NCBI RefSeq assembly: GCF_900177815.1
Contig: NZ_FXAZ01000002.1
Coordinates: 556,814-620,813 of the forward strand
DNA: 64,000 bases
Source of the DNA: Paenibacillus aquistagni
GTDB taxonomy: Bacteria; Bacillota; Bacilli; Paenibacillales; Paenibacillaceae
Reading direction: 5' to 3'
Shown: positions 18,576 through 27,306 of the stretch, piece after piece
Position numbering within the stretch: position 1 is the first letter of the stretch
Layout of the letters: each line of letters starts with the position of its first letter
The notes under the pieces: model-generated
The model's input: the letters and a program-made list of their open reading frames with translations, nothing else
What the model was told of the DNA's origin: nothing
Database searches by the model: none
Program-made: the position numbers and the translations under genes

Positions 18576-18657
18576 GTCTATTCGTGAACGCTCGACAGGT
18601 AATGTCAGGTCGTGATCCCGTTATCCAAACTCTCGCAAGCCTCCGTCACGAATAGAC
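18576..18657. repeat. Long inverted repeat between the transglutaminase-like and HAD genes
   Basis: GTCTATTCGTGA (18576-18587) is the exact reverse complement of TCACGAATAGAC (18646-18657), separated by 58 bases. No T tract follows, so it is not an ordinary terminator. The rest of 18462-18882 shows no gene. Confidence 0.6.
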
Positions 18658-18882
18658 TGATTCAGAAGCAGGATTTGTGGCGAATGCCCACAGGAAATGA
18701 CTAAAGAAAATCTTTGCAGCAAGGATAATATCATGATAACTCTCATCATCTGGCGCTTGCTTGATAACGTTCCCATACAGTAACGTTAATAACAGCGGCT
18801 ATTCTTTGCCTAGTAAATAAAGCACAGTCATAGCTGTAAAGTGATAAATACAATCCAGACCCATAGAAATGAGGAGAGCGAT

Positions 18883-19623
18883 ATGGCGGGGATGAACACT
18901 CTTTCCGGCGTGTTTTTTGACCTAGATGATACGCTGTATGACCACTTAACCCCTCTACGAAACACCCTGCAGAGCCAACTGAATCTGCCTGACACTTTCA
19001 ATTATGAAGCGGCTTATCAACGCTTCCGTTATTATAGCGACCACCTCGCCGCGATTCAAAAGGACGCCTTTGCAGCGCATAATGTGGAAGGGCAGCATCG
19101 CATGAGGACAGAACGATACATCCGTATGCTGAAGGAATTCGACATTTCCATCACCATGCAGGTTGCAGAACGACTGCAGCAGGATTATTTGAGCCGACAA
19201 TATGATATCGCATTATTTGAAGGGGCAAAAGAAACAATTCAGCAGCTTAACGAGAAGGGCTGTCTTGTCGGCATCATTACCAATGGGGCCGAAGCCCATC
19301 AGCAAAATAAAATTCAAGCCTTGGCTTTGGAGGAGCTTATCTCGACAGAGCATATCTTTATCACCGGCAGGGTTGGCTGGGACAAGCCTGATCCACGAAT
19401 CTTTCACCATGTGCTGAGTGAAACAAAGATTCTAGCGGAGAATGCTGTCTATATCGGGGATTCATGGCGCAACGACGTTATTGGTGCCCTGGAAGCCGGA
19501 ATGACCATGATCTGGTTCAACCATCGCCATGCTGATCGGGAGAGTTCGCACCTTCCTCATGCAGAAGTCCGTTCCTATGCAGATATCCAAAGCGAACTGC
19601 TGGCAGAGCCCATTTATCGATAA
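18883..19623 (+). CDS. HAD-superfamily hydrolase
   Basis: 246 residues. All four HAD motifs are present: FFDLDDTLYD (nucleophile Asp and acid/base Asp), IITNGA (motif II), GWDKPDPRIF (motif III Lys) and YIGDSWRNDVIGA (motif IV Asp pair). The helical cap between motifs I and II makes it a C1-cap enzyme of the YjjG/phosphoglycolate phosphatase-like type, probably a cytosolic phosphatase of nucleotides or sugar phosphates. The start MAGMNT was chosen for GAGGAG 6 bases upstream; the frame is open 14 codons further. It stands alone and ends in its own terminator. Confidence 0.87.
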   Translation: MAGMNTLSGVFFDLDDTLYDHLTPLRNTLQSQLNLPDTFNYEAAYQRFRYYSDHLAAIQKDAFAAHNVEGQHRMRTERYIRMLKEFDISITMQVAERLQQDYLSRQYDIALFEGAKETIQQLNEKGCLVGIITNGAEAHQQNKIQALALEELISTEHIFITGRVGWDKPDPRIFHHVLSETKILAENAVYIGDSWRNDVIGALEAGMTMIWFNHRHADRESSHLPHAEVRSYADIQSELLAEPIYR

Positions 19624-19715
19624 CCTAGCAGGAATGACGTCAAAAAGAGGAACAGCAGCGACAGCGAGTTCTATCGAAGCAACGGCATCGGCATGTTGTT
19701 CCTATAGGATACATC

Positions 19716-19768
19716 ATTACGACACGAGTGGGAGTTTTGCTTCACGGCTTCGTGTCGTATTTTATTTA
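19716..19768 (+). terminator. Terminator of the HAD gene
   Basis: TACGACACG (about 19719-19727) pairs with CGTGTCGTA (19751-19759), followed by TTTTATTTA. Confidence 0.8.
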
Positions 19769-19795
19769 GAAGACTATACGAGTCACCGCGCTTTC

Positions 19796-20055
19796 CTATT
19801 CGACCCAATCGATCAAGTTCGGATGCTCATCCATAATCGAGCGATATTGCTCCTTCCATCCATATCGGCTGCATGGATCAAGCTTCATATAACGCTTATA
19901 CTTTTCCAAACGATGCTCTGATTTCATCCATCCGATATGCTTCAGACGCCCGGCACACGCATCTTGGCTATAAATTGGTGAAAACGCTGCTTTGTCTCTT
20001 CGTCGCTCAATAGTAAGGAAGAATTAGAGAAAACAACTACGCCCAAATCAACAAG
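19796..20055 (-). pseudogene. Frameshifted 3' remnant of a protein-coding gene
   Basis: On the minus strand two adjoining frames read like one protein split by a frameshift. The first (20055 down to about 19950) gives LVDLGVVVFSNSSLLLSDEE and TKQRFHQFIAKMRVPGV before TGA. The next frame carries on at once with RLKHIGWMKSEHRLEKYKRY, MKLDPCSRYGWKEQYRSIMD and EHPNLIDWVE before TAG at 19796. Composition, the absence of stops and the smooth hand-over argue for about 87 codons of a former C-terminus. The upstream part is missing: the KDPG aldolase terminator and gene begin directly there. I do not recognise the family with confidence. Truncation plus frameshift means it should be non-functional. 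Confidence 0.6.
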
Positions 20056-20057
20056 CA

Positions 20058-20097
20058 CAAAAAAGCAGGCTGCCGACACAGCCTGCTTCTCTATTTT
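20058..20097. terminator. Terminator of the KDPG aldolase gene
   Basis: AAGCAGGCTG pairs with the AGCCTGCTT arm ending at 20088; read on the minus strand the stem is followed by TTTTTTGTG. T-rich sequence on the plus side (CTATTTTTC) makes it possibly bidirectional. Confidence 0.85.
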
Positions 20098-20109
20098 TCT
20101 TAGTCGTCC

Positions 20110-20814
20110 TTATGCCAAGCTTTGGGCTTTAGTTACCCAAAGAGAAGCATGCTCCTCTAACTTTTCATAATTGCCAGCTTGAATCCAATCGGAGCGTACA
20201 AGCTTCGAGCCGAGGCCAAATGCTGAGGCTCCAGCCTGCCAGTAGGCTTCTATATTTCCAAGATCGACTCCACCGGTTGCCATGATTGGAATATGGGAGA
20301 GTGGTCCTCTTACTTCTCTAATATAGTCTGGGCCTAGCGTGCCCAAAGGGAACAGCTTCAGTGCCTTTGCCCCTGCCTTCCAAGCACGCACCATTTCCGT
20401 AGGAGTGAGCACGCCTGGCCATACGTCAATCCCTCGATCAGCAGCATAAGCAACAACTTGTTCATCCAGATTAGGGGAAATGAGATACTGCGCTCCGCTA
20501 TCTATCGCTTTCTTCGCCATATCCACGTCCAATACCGTACCTGCCCCAATCCAGGCCATGCCCTCAAAACGCTCACGCCAGCGATGCAAAATATGCAATG
20601 CACCTTCCGTGTTCAGCGTGATCTCAACTAGCTTCACTCCACCACGAATCAATGCACCTGCTGCGCTGTCTGCTTGCACTCCTGTATATCCTCTAAATAT
20701 TGCAACTATACGCTCGCTTAATAAGTGAGAAGTCATATCTTGTGCAGATTCTACGATGTTCTGATTCTCTGAACGCTGTAATCGATCAATCCCTTGCGAC
20801 TGCATCTGCGTCAT
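20110..20814 (-). CDS. eda: 2-dehydro-3-deoxyphosphogluconate / 4-hydroxy-2-oxoglutarate aldolase
   Basis: 234 residues; class I aldolase that splits KDPG to pyruvate and glyceraldehyde 3-phosphate. Seen motifs: IVAIFRGYTG (phosphate-binding Arg), KLVEITLNTEG with the catalytic Glu, WIGAGTVLD, and ALKLFPLG with the Schiff-base Lys, then IMATGGVDL for phosphate. A 30-residue hydrophilic N-terminal extension precedes the usual family start; GGAGG 6 bases before the ATG supports using it. It lies 32 bases behind the ROK kinase gene and is surely co-transcribed. The pair suggests a 2-keto-3-deoxy-sugar-acid catabolic branch, the kinase making the phosphorylated substrate of the aldolase; that assignment is inference. 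Confidence 0.9.
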   Translation of the reverse strand: MTQMQSQGIDRLQRSENQNIVESAQDMTSHLLSERIVAIFRGYTGVQADSAAGALIRGGVKLVEITLNTEGALHILHRWRERFEGMAWIGAGTVLDVDMAKKAIDSGAQYLISPNLDEQVVAYAADRGIDVWPGVLTPTEMVRAWKAGAKALKLFPLGTLGPDYIREVRGPLSHIPIMATGGVDLGNIEAYWQAGASAFGLGSKLVRSDWIQAGNYEKLEEHASLWVTKAQSLA

Positions 20815-20846
20815 CCTCTTCCTCCATTCAGCAAGCGCTCCACTAG

Positions 20847-21824
20847 CTATTTAGCGGATACCGCCTCCATCTTTTCCACACGACTCTTAGCGAATGCTGC
20901 ACTGCCGATGACACCGCCATCGTCAATCAACTCGCCAATTTTGAGCGTAACATTGTTCATGTAGCCGCTGTAAACCATCTCGGTCAGTGTCTTGCGTGTT
21001 GAATCCAAGATCCGATCTCCAGCTAACGCCGATCCGCCGCCGATGACAACAACATCCGGGCTATACAATGTAATGGAATATGCCAAGCCTTTGCCAAGCA
21101 CCTTCCCTGTATAGTCAAGAATCTCTTGTGCCAGTGCATCCCCTTCATCATAAGCCATCGACACATGGGCCGCGCTCAGTTCACCCGCTTCAAAAGCTTC
21201 TCTCAGAATGCTCTCCCGTCCAGCTTCCAAAGCCTCACGTGCTTGGCGCACAATGCCTGTTGCGGAGACAACGGTTTCAAGGCAGCCCTTAAGACCACAT
21301 CCGCATGGCGTTTTCTCGCCTTCAATCACAACATGTCCAAGCTCCCCAGCCATGAACTTGCTTCCATAATAGAGTTCTCCATGAACAACTGTTGCTGCAG
21401 CAAGTCCCGTGCCGATGGTTACGCCGTGAACAACATCAGCTCCCTTGCCGGCTCCGCTCATCGCTTCGCCAAATACATACATGCGAACATCATTATCTAT
21501 AAATACAGGTGCACCAATTTTCTCTCCTAGAATGCGCGACACTTCAATGTTATTCCACTTTAGGTTAGAGGCGAATACTGCGATCCCTTGAATCGGATCA
21601 ACGATTCCTGGACAGCCTACCCCTACAGCAATAAGATCCTGCCGTGTTAGATCTGCCATCTCAAGCAGCTCATCGACCATCTTGGCCATCTTGCTTAATA
21701 CATAGTCGCTCCCCTGTGCAACCTCCGTCGGCTGCTTCACCTTGTGTACTAACTCATACTGCTCATTGACCAGACCCGCTACAATATTCGTCCCTCCGAG
21801 ATCAATGCCTACCATATAACGCAT
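20847..21824 (-). CDS. ROK-family sugar kinase
   Basis: 325 residues. ATP-binding motif VGIDLGGTNIVAGLV at the N-terminus, second phosphate segment GVTIGTGLAAATVV, catalytic Asp in FIDNDVRMYVFGE, and the ROK zinc site ending in CGCGLKGCLE with the preceding GELGH histidine. It resembles Bacillales glucokinase (GlcK) and could phosphorylate glucose; the coupled KDPG aldolase gene makes 2-keto-3-deoxygluconate or a related sugar an alternative substrate. AGAGGAGGAG precedes the ATG. The two-gene unit ends in a strong terminator. A weak cre-like sequence near 21911 was not convincing. Confidence 0.88.
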   Translation of the reverse strand: MRYMVGIDLGGTNIVAGLVNEQYELVHKVKQPTEVAQGSDYVLSKMAKMVDELLEMADLTRQDLIAVGVGCPGIVDPIQGIAVFASNLKWNNIEVSRILGEKIGAPVFIDNDVRMYVFGEAMSGAGKGADVVHGVTIGTGLAAATVVHGELYYGSKFMAGELGHVVIEGEKTPCGCGLKGCLETVVSATGIVRQAREALEAGRESILREAFEAGELSAAHVSMAYDEGDALAQEILDYTGKVLGKGLAYSITLYSPDVVVIGGGSALAGDRILDSTRKTLTEMVYSGYMNNVTLKIGELIDDGGVIGSAAFAKSRVEKMEAVSAK

Positions 21825-22100
21825 AAAAATGCTCCTCCTCTAACCATTAACCGGATTATACTACACTCTGCGATCCATTATAGCATCAATGGTAACCTGA
21901 TAGAGATGTAAATGTAAGCGCAATAGTATCCTTCATGAAATTGACGATAAATTGACACATTTTGGAATGGACATGACTACACGAGCATACAATGTCGCGA
22001 TATAATATTCTTTATGATTTATATCACACTTTTCTGCTTCATCTTCCAATGCGGTACTCGAAAATGACATTTGGATGCATAACCGAAAGGTGGGTCTCAA

Positions 22101-22310
22101 TTGACTTATGTCGATATTAGCAGTATTAGTCCGCAGCTATTCGTAACCGTGCTCTTTTTTCTGCTTATCGTTTGTCCGCTTGTAAGTCTTGGCATCGTAA
22201 GATTATTTCAGCACAAAACCAAAACAGGAATAACTTATATCGCATCAGCGATAATATCCTATATCTTGTTTATTCTCATTGCCGATTTTGTCGCAAGGAC
22301 ATGGACTTAA
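22101..22310 (+). CDS. Small two-helix membrane protein of unknown function
   Basis: 69 residues from a TTG start, with AAAGGTGG 7 bases upstream. Two hydrophobic helices (FVTVLFFLLIVCPLVSLGIV and YIASAIISYILFILIADFVA) are joined by a basic loop (RLFQHKTKTG), predicting a hairpin in the membrane. I do not recognise a family. The ribosome site, the matched terminator 70 bases downstream and the clean membrane pattern support a real gene. Confidence 0.6.
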   Translation: MTYVDISSISPQLFVTVLFFLLIVCPLVSLGIVRLFQHKTKTGITYIASAIISYILFILIADFVARTWT

Positions 22311-22375
22311 CATGGTCTCGAATATGTGTACGCATGTGATACGATGAGCTGAACAAGTACATATGCATGGAAGCA

Positions 22376-22410
22376 GGGCCAGTGCTCAACGAGCATTGGC
22401 TTTTTTGTTC
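22376..22410 (+). terminator. Terminator of the small membrane protein gene
   Basis: GCCAGTGCTC pairs with GAGCATTGGC around AAC, then TTTTTTG. Confidence 0.85.
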
Positions 22411-22513
22411 TCATAAGGCCCCTATCCGGGCACAAGCATGGCATATAGCTTGGTGTAATTAGAATACAAGAACGATGGGACGAATGATTCGTATGCGCAG
22501 CGTCGCTCAACAG

Positions 22514-22566
22514 CCAAAAAAGGGGTGTCCCTTAAGATATAAGATCTTTTGGGACACCCCTTTTCT
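22514..22566. terminator. Bidirectional terminator downstream of the ykyA operon
   Basis: AAAAGGGGTGTCCC pairs with GGGACACCCCTTTT; A tract before and T tract after. On the minus strand it follows the YkyA gene by about 70 bases. Confidence 0.88.
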
Positions 22567-22631
22567 ATGTCAAAGCATGATTGATTAGATGAATAGATCA
22601 ACATTCCATATGTAGACTTGGATCTATTCTT

Positions 22632-23285
22632 TTATTTTTGATTAACGCCTGCTGCAGCGTACAGGGCCTGCTTCTTCACATTAAATTGCTCAGTAAAGCC
22701 GTTAAACTGCTCTTTAAACTGCTCTGCCTGCTTGAAGGCTTGGTTGCGAGCAGCAACGGATTCTTGGATGCTTTTGAGCTTCGTATCCGTGGCTTTAAGC
22801 TGCTCATACACCGCTTGCTCCGCTTTTACCCATTCATCATAGCTCTTATAGAACTGCTGAAATGCCTCATATCTTCCGTTATAAGCGCCAAGCACATCTT
22901 GAGCCTGCTGTCTCAAGCCATCATCCTTGATGTCCTTAACCGTTGAAGTCTGGTCTCCAAGCTGCTTCATTGCTTCATCCAACTGTTGTTTTACTTTGTC
23001 CATGGCTTGCTTGCGCTCTTCAAGCGCCTTTGCGCTGTTGTCAATTAACGTCTGCACGTTCACATTGGAATCCTTGCCTTGTTCCAAAATGTTCGCATAA
23101 TGCGCTTGGTCTTTCTCCTCTAATTGCTTCAATTGCTCAAATAACGCGGGTACTTCTGTCTCAGCAGCAGACGCCTTCTCCACATGATCAATAAACAGGT
23201 CGATAGCAGGCGTGCCGCAGCCCGTCAGGACGACCAGCATGGTGAGAATAACCGCTGTAGAGCTGATGATCTTGCGCATAAACAT
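22632..23285 (-). CDS. YkyA-family cell-wall-binding lipoprotein
   Basis: 217 residues. An N-terminal lipoprotein signal ends in LTGCG, so the Cys at about residue 23 is the likely lipidated residue. The mature part is nearly all helical and heptad-like (LFEQLKQLEEKDQAHYANIL, ERKQAMDKVKQQLDEAMKQL), as in the YkyA family of putative cell-wall-binding lipoproteins. AGGGAGG lies 7 bases before the ATG. It follows the polysaccharide deacetylase gene by 19 bases on the same strand, so both are probably made together and act at the envelope. Function beyond surface location is unknown. Confidence 0.85.
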   Translation of the reverse strand: MFMRKIISSTAVILTMLVVLTGCGTPAIDLFIDHVEKASAAETEVPALFEQLKQLEEKDQAHYANILEQGKDSNVNVQTLIDNSAKALEERKQAMDKVKQQLDEAMKQLGDQTSTVKDIKDDGLRQQAQDVLGAYNGRYEAFQQFYKSYDEWVKAEQAVYEQLKATDTKLKSIQESVAARNQAFKQAEQFKEQFNGFTEQFNVKKQALYAAAGVNQK

Positions 23286-23304
23286 GTTATTGCCTCCCTA
23301 ACGA

Positions 23305-24177
23305 TTACAGCCGTTCATCATGTCTAAAGTTGCATATAAAATGCTGATCCGGATGATATGCTTCAAATTCATATCCTTGAGATCGAATATAATCAATGAC
23401 CTGCTGCAGAATCTGAGCTGTTTGCTCCCGGTCGTGCATTAAGACAACTTCCGTGTCCTCTGTCAGCTGCGATTGGACCTGACTTAGAATGGCGCTTGGA
23501 TTGCCAGGATACTTCCAATCATAGGAATCGATTGTCCAATCCCACATTTTAAAGCCTGCATTCGCGATATCTCCTCTGAATTCCTCGCCAATCTGTGGGG
23601 CGCTGCCATAAGGCGCACGAATCAGTGTTGGCTTATAACCCGTAATATCATTTACGATGCTCTGCGCTTCTTGGAACTCTTCAATGAAATTCTTGGAGCC
23701 ACCGCTTTTGTACAATTTAGAATAATCATGAGTCATACTATGAAGCCCGGGATAATGCCCTTCTTCGTACATCCGTTTAACCATGTCCGGGTTATTTTTT
23801 GCATTTTCCCCAAGCATAAAGAAGGTTCCTTTAATGTCATTGTTTTTCATGATATCCAACAGCTCTGACGTATGAGCATTAGGTCCATCATCAAAGGTCA
23901 GATACACAACTTTGCGCTTCATGCCATTGTATAAAGTAGGCGCGGTCTTGTCTTTGGCTGCCGAACCCATTGCGGCAACCTCCGTGACCACGAAATCCTC
24001 ACGAATGGTTGATGCGGAAGCTAATGAGTCACCGCTCAGAAGCATTTTCACACCTGCATAAACACCCACACCGACGATAATCAGCATTACAAGCAGCATA
24101 AAGATGCGGCCCATTCTTCTTTTCTTCCGATGACGGGAGCTTCGGGATACTACGTTATGACCGTCCAATTCACTCAC
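23305..24177 (-). CDS. Membrane-anchored polysaccharide deacetylase (CE4)
   Basis: 290 residues from a GTG start with AAGG 8 bases upstream. A short basic cytoplasmic tail precedes one membrane helix (IFMLLVMLIIVGVGVYAGV, about residues 25-44). The NodB/CE4 domain has all motifs: TFDDGPN (catalytic base and metal Asp), HSMTH (metal histidines), RAPYGS, the DWTIDSYDW segment and VVLMHD. These enzymes remove N-acetyl groups from peptidoglycan or other wall polymers outside the cell, which lowers lysozyme sensitivity. It is the first gene of a two-gene unit with the YkyA lipoprotein. Confidence 0.9.
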   Translation of the reverse strand: MSELDGHNVVSRSSRHRKKRRMGRIFMLLVMLIIVGVGVYAGVKMLLSGDSLASASTIREDFVVTEVAAMGSAAKDKTAPTLYNGMKRKVVYLTFDDGPNAHTSELLDIMKNNDIKGTFFMLGENAKNNPDMVKRMYEEGHYPGLHSMTHDYSKLYKSGGSKNFIEEFQEAQSIVNDITGYKPTLIRAPYGSAPQIGEEFRGDIANAGFKMWDWTIDSYDWKYPGNPSAILSQVQSQLTEDTEVVLMHDREQTAQILQQVIDYIRSQGYEFEAYHPDQHFICNFRHDERL

Positions 24178-24313
24178 TTCCTAATCCTTGACTTCATTGT
24201 GCATACTTCGACATAACTATACTATGAATCTACGATTGTCGCGTTACAGAAATGTTACAACAATTTCAACAGATCTTAGGTGAACCTCCATTATTACCCT
24301 AATATATCCCATA

Positions 24314-24374
24314 TGAAAAAGAGCTCCAATGATTGCAAGTGCAGGTCTGCCTTACCATTCATTGAAGCTCTCTT
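24314..24374 (-). terminator. Terminator of topB
   Basis: GAGCTTCAATGA pairs with TCATTGGAGCTC on the minus strand (arms at 24321-24332 and 24359-24370), followed by TTTTTC. Confidence 0.8.
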
Positions 24375-24433
24375 ATAGGTTACAATCTATTCATTTGGAT
24401 GTGAATTGGAAAATATTAATTTTGTCGAAAAAA

Positions 24434-26560
24434 CTAGGAATCAGATTGCTTATCCAAGGCGGCCTTCAGCAGTTCTCCTAGATTCGAGCCAATAGATTCC
24501 TTTTGCTCGTACTTCTTAATCAGCTTGCGCTCTTCATGCTTCTTAAGCTTGCCGCCTCCGCCGTCTAACTTCTCTACAATATTGCAGGATAGGCATTGTA
24601 CGTACTTGCCAGCTTTGCCGTTCTTAATCTCCATTTTCTTATGACACTGTGGACAGCGGCGATTCGCCAACTGCTTCTCGTTGCTGCGCTTGTAATCACA
24701 GTCTTGGTTTGGACAGATGAGCAGCTTTCCTCGCTTCGTCTTCTTCTCCATCAAGCGCGATCCACATGTAGGACAATGACTGTGGCTCAGATTGTGCGGT
24801 TTGTAAGTCGCTTCGCTGGTCTTCACCCCGCTGACAAGCTGTTCCGTCATTTGGCGGATTCCCTTCATAAACTCCCCAGAGCGCCGTTCGCCTCGTGCAA
24901 TGCGCTCCAGGTCTTTTTCCCACTTGGCGGTCAGCTCAGGCGTACGAAGTTCAGGTGACGCAAGTTCAATCAACTGCACGCCTTTTCCTGTCGGCTTCAG
25001 GTGGACGCCTTCTCGTTCGATGGTGTCGCTGCCAACCAGCTTCTCGATGATGTCTGCACGAGTGGCTGGGGTTCCAAGCCCATGCTTCTCCATCTGGGTA
25101 AGCAGCGTTGCCTCCGTATAACGTGCAGGCGGCTTCGTACGGTCGAGCTGCACATAGATTCGCTTTACCGAGAGCTTGTCATTTACGGACAGCTTAGGTA
25201 TGCGCTCCTGTTCACGCTCACTCTTTTGATTCGAATCATCGTCATCCTCCCAGTGCTCATCGTAGGCTTGCCGCCAGCCATTCGACAGCATCGTCCGTCC
25301 TTTGGCGCTAAAGCTCTCTCCTCCGATGCTCAAGGTCAACACCACCTGCTCGTACTGGGCAGCCGGTAGGAACAAAGCCAAGAAGCGTCTTGCGATCAGG
25401 TCATACAGCTTGCGCTCCTCTGTTGTAAGATTATGCAGTCGGAGCGGTTCATCAGTCGGGATAATCGCATGATGATCCGTGACCTTACTGTCATCTACAA
25501 TGCGCTTTGTAATCACAAGCTTCTCTTTCATAAGCTGCTTCGCCAGCGCTGCATAGGGACCAACCGCCATTCCGGACAAGCGTTCCTTAAGCGTGCCAGT
25601 CATATCAGAAGACAGATGTCGGCTGTCTGTTCTTGGATAGGTTACGATCTTATGCTGTTCATACAAGCGTTGAAGCACATTAGAGGTCTGCTTGGCAGAG
25701 AATCCATATCTGCGGTTCGCATCGCGCTGCAATTCCGTTAAGTCATAAGCGAGCGGGTGCGGCTCCTGCTTCTTCGATTTTTTCAGATCGGTAACGGTCG
25801 CACTTTGACCAGCCAGCCTTTTCACGAGCGCTTGTGAAGCTTCTAGATTGAATTGTCTCGCATCACCGTTGCTTCCGCGCCATATTGCCTCGAAGCCGCC
25901 GCAGTCCGCGATGATCATCTCATACTCTTGTGAGCGGAAGTTTTTGATCTCCTGCTCACGCGTCATCAGCATACCAAGGGTTGGGGTTTGCACCCGACCA
26001 GCGGACAATGGTGTTTCGAATTTACAAGTCAGGGCCCGCGTCACATTCAGGCCAATGAGCCAATCCGCCTCTGCTCGGCAGCGCGCAGATTCATATAGAC
26101 GGTCAAAGTCTGATCCAGGACGAAGCTTGCGGAAGCCCTCCTTGATCGCCTTATCCGTCTGAGAAGAGATCCACAAGCGACGAAAAGGCTTATTCCACTT
26201 CACCATTTGCATGATCCAACGCGCAAGCAATTCCCCTTCACGCGCGGCGTCGGTCGCAATGATCAATTCCTTGATGTCGCTGCGCTTGCATAGATGCTGC
26301 ACAGCCTTGAACTGATGAGAAGATTCTCTTAACACCTTCAGCTTCATCCGTTCAGGCATCATCGGAAGATCCTCTAGCTTCCACTGCTGGTACTTCTTAT
26401 CGTAATCCTCTGGCTCAGCAAGGCCAACCAAGTGACCAAGCGCCCAGGTTACAATGTAATCAGGTCCTTCCATGTACTGCTTATGTTTGCTGCTGCAACC
26501 TAATACACGGGCTATCTCTCTAGCTACAGATGGCTTTTCAGCCAGAACTAATGACTTCAT
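24434..26560 (-). CDS. topB: DNA topoisomerase III
   Basis: 708 residues, type IA topoisomerase that decatenates and unlinks DNA through a covalent 5'-phosphotyrosine. The Toprim domain begins LVLAEKPSVAREIARVLG and has IIATDAAREGE. The active-site Tyr lies in IVTYPRTDSRHLS. SAGRVQTPTLGMLM and YTEATLLTQMEKHGLGTPAT are further family blocks. The C-terminus has two zinc-ribbon-type clusters (CPTCGSRL with CPNQDCDY, and CPQCHKK with CLSCN) and a Lys-rich tail, as in Bacillales TopB. AAAGGATG precedes the ATG by 7 bases. Monocistronic. Confidence 0.95.
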   Translation of the reverse strand: MKSLVLAEKPSVAREIARVLGCSSKHKQYMEGPDYIVTWALGHLVGLAEPEDYDKKYQQWKLEDLPMMPERMKLKVLRESSHQFKAVQHLCKRSDIKELIIATDAAREGELLARWIMQMVKWNKPFRRLWISSQTDKAIKEGFRKLRPGSDFDRLYESARCRAEADWLIGLNVTRALTCKFETPLSAGRVQTPTLGMLMTREQEIKNFRSQEYEMIIADCGGFEAIWRGSNGDARQFNLEASQALVKRLAGQSATVTDLKKSKKQEPHPLAYDLTELQRDANRRYGFSAKQTSNVLQRLYEQHKIVTYPRTDSRHLSSDMTGTLKERLSGMAVGPYAALAKQLMKEKLVITKRIVDDSKVTDHHAIIPTDEPLRLHNLTTEERKLYDLIARRFLALFLPAAQYEQVVLTLSIGGESFSAKGRTMLSNGWRQAYDEHWEDDDDSNQKSEREQERIPKLSVNDKLSVKRIYVQLDRTKPPARYTEATLLTQMEKHGLGTPATRADIIEKLVGSDTIEREGVHLKPTGKGVQLIELASPELRTPELTAKWEKDLERIARGERRSGEFMKGIRQMTEQLVSGVKTSEATYKPHNLSHSHCPTCGSRLMEKKTKRGKLLICPNQDCDYKRSNEKQLANRRCPQCHKKMEIKNGKAGKYVQCLSCNIVEKLDGGGGKLKKHEERKLIKKYEQKESIGSNLGELLKAALDKQSDS

Positions 26561-26771
26561 GGGTACATCCTTTCTTACACGGGAGTGAGGCTAATGCTGC
26601 TTGACAGCTCCCAAGGTTTAAGTACTTTCATTATAACATGTTCCAGACTTTGCTTCTGGCATCTCTATGGAGCATGATAAGCAAGCAGCTTTCGTTGAAC
26701 TAGGCATTAGGGTATGCTATGCTTCCATTAAAAGGTATCGATGAAATGGTAATCCGAAAGGAGCGATCAAG

Positions 26772-27248
26772 ATGGCAAAGCTTTATGATATAGAAGTCAA
26801 GACCTCTGGCGGGACAGGACAATCCCTGCGCGATTATGAAGGCAAAGTAATCTTAGTTGTCAACACGGCCAGCAAATGCGGCTTCACGCCGCAATTTAAG
26901 GAATTGCAGGAACTGCATGAGAAATTCAAGGATCAAGGACTCGTTGTTCTAGGCTTTCCGTGTGACCAATTTGCCAATCAGGAGTTTGAGCATTTGGACG
27001 AGACCCTCCAGTTTTGCCAAGTGAATTATGGCGTTACATTTCCAATGTTCGCCAAGGTAGACGTCAAGGGAGAGCAGGCCTCCCCATTGTTTAAGCTTCT
27101 TACGGAAGAGAAGAAGGGACTGCTCGGATCAGAGGTCAAATGGAATTTCACGAAGTTTCTGATCAATCGCCAAGGCGAGGTCGTTGATCGCTACGCCCCT
27201 CAGACGGCGCCATCCAAAATTGCCAAGGACATTGAGAAGCTGCTGTAA
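26772..27248 (+). CDS. Glutathione peroxidase family thiol peroxidase (BsaA type)
   Basis: 158 residues, complete. The peroxidatic Cys sits in NTASKCGFTPQFKELQ, then LGFPCDQFANQE holds the resolving Cys and conserved Gln, and KWNFTKFLIN carries the conserved Trp/Asn/Phe. It is the Cys form, not a selenoprotein. In Bacillales, which lack glutathione, such enzymes are generally reduced by thioredoxin. GAAAGGAGCG stands about 6 bases before the ATG. It is transcribed divergently from topB, with a 211-base shared upstream region in which I saw no clear PerR box. Confidence 0.93.
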   Translation: MAKLYDIEVKTSGGTGQSLRDYEGKVILVVNTASKCGFTPQFKELQELHEKFKDQGLVVLGFPCDQFANQEFEHLDETLQFCQVNYGVTFPMFAKVDVKGEQASPLFKLLTEEKKGLLGSEVKWNFTKFLINRQGEVVDRYAPQTAPSKIAKDIEKLL

Positions 27249-27306
27249 TAGAGATGATCTAGCACTTGCTGCCGATAACATCTTAATGCCAGCAAATATT
27301 TCAACA

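Noticed and set aside
21911..21924. cre-like sequence TGTAAGCGCAATAG upstream of the ROK kinase gene
   Set aside because: Only 11 of 14 positions agree, including loss of conserved right-half bases; too weak to claim CcpA control.
22422..22604. Minus-strand frame over the two terminators at 22.4-22.6 kb
   Set aside because: It reads through strong stem-loops and has no ribosome site.
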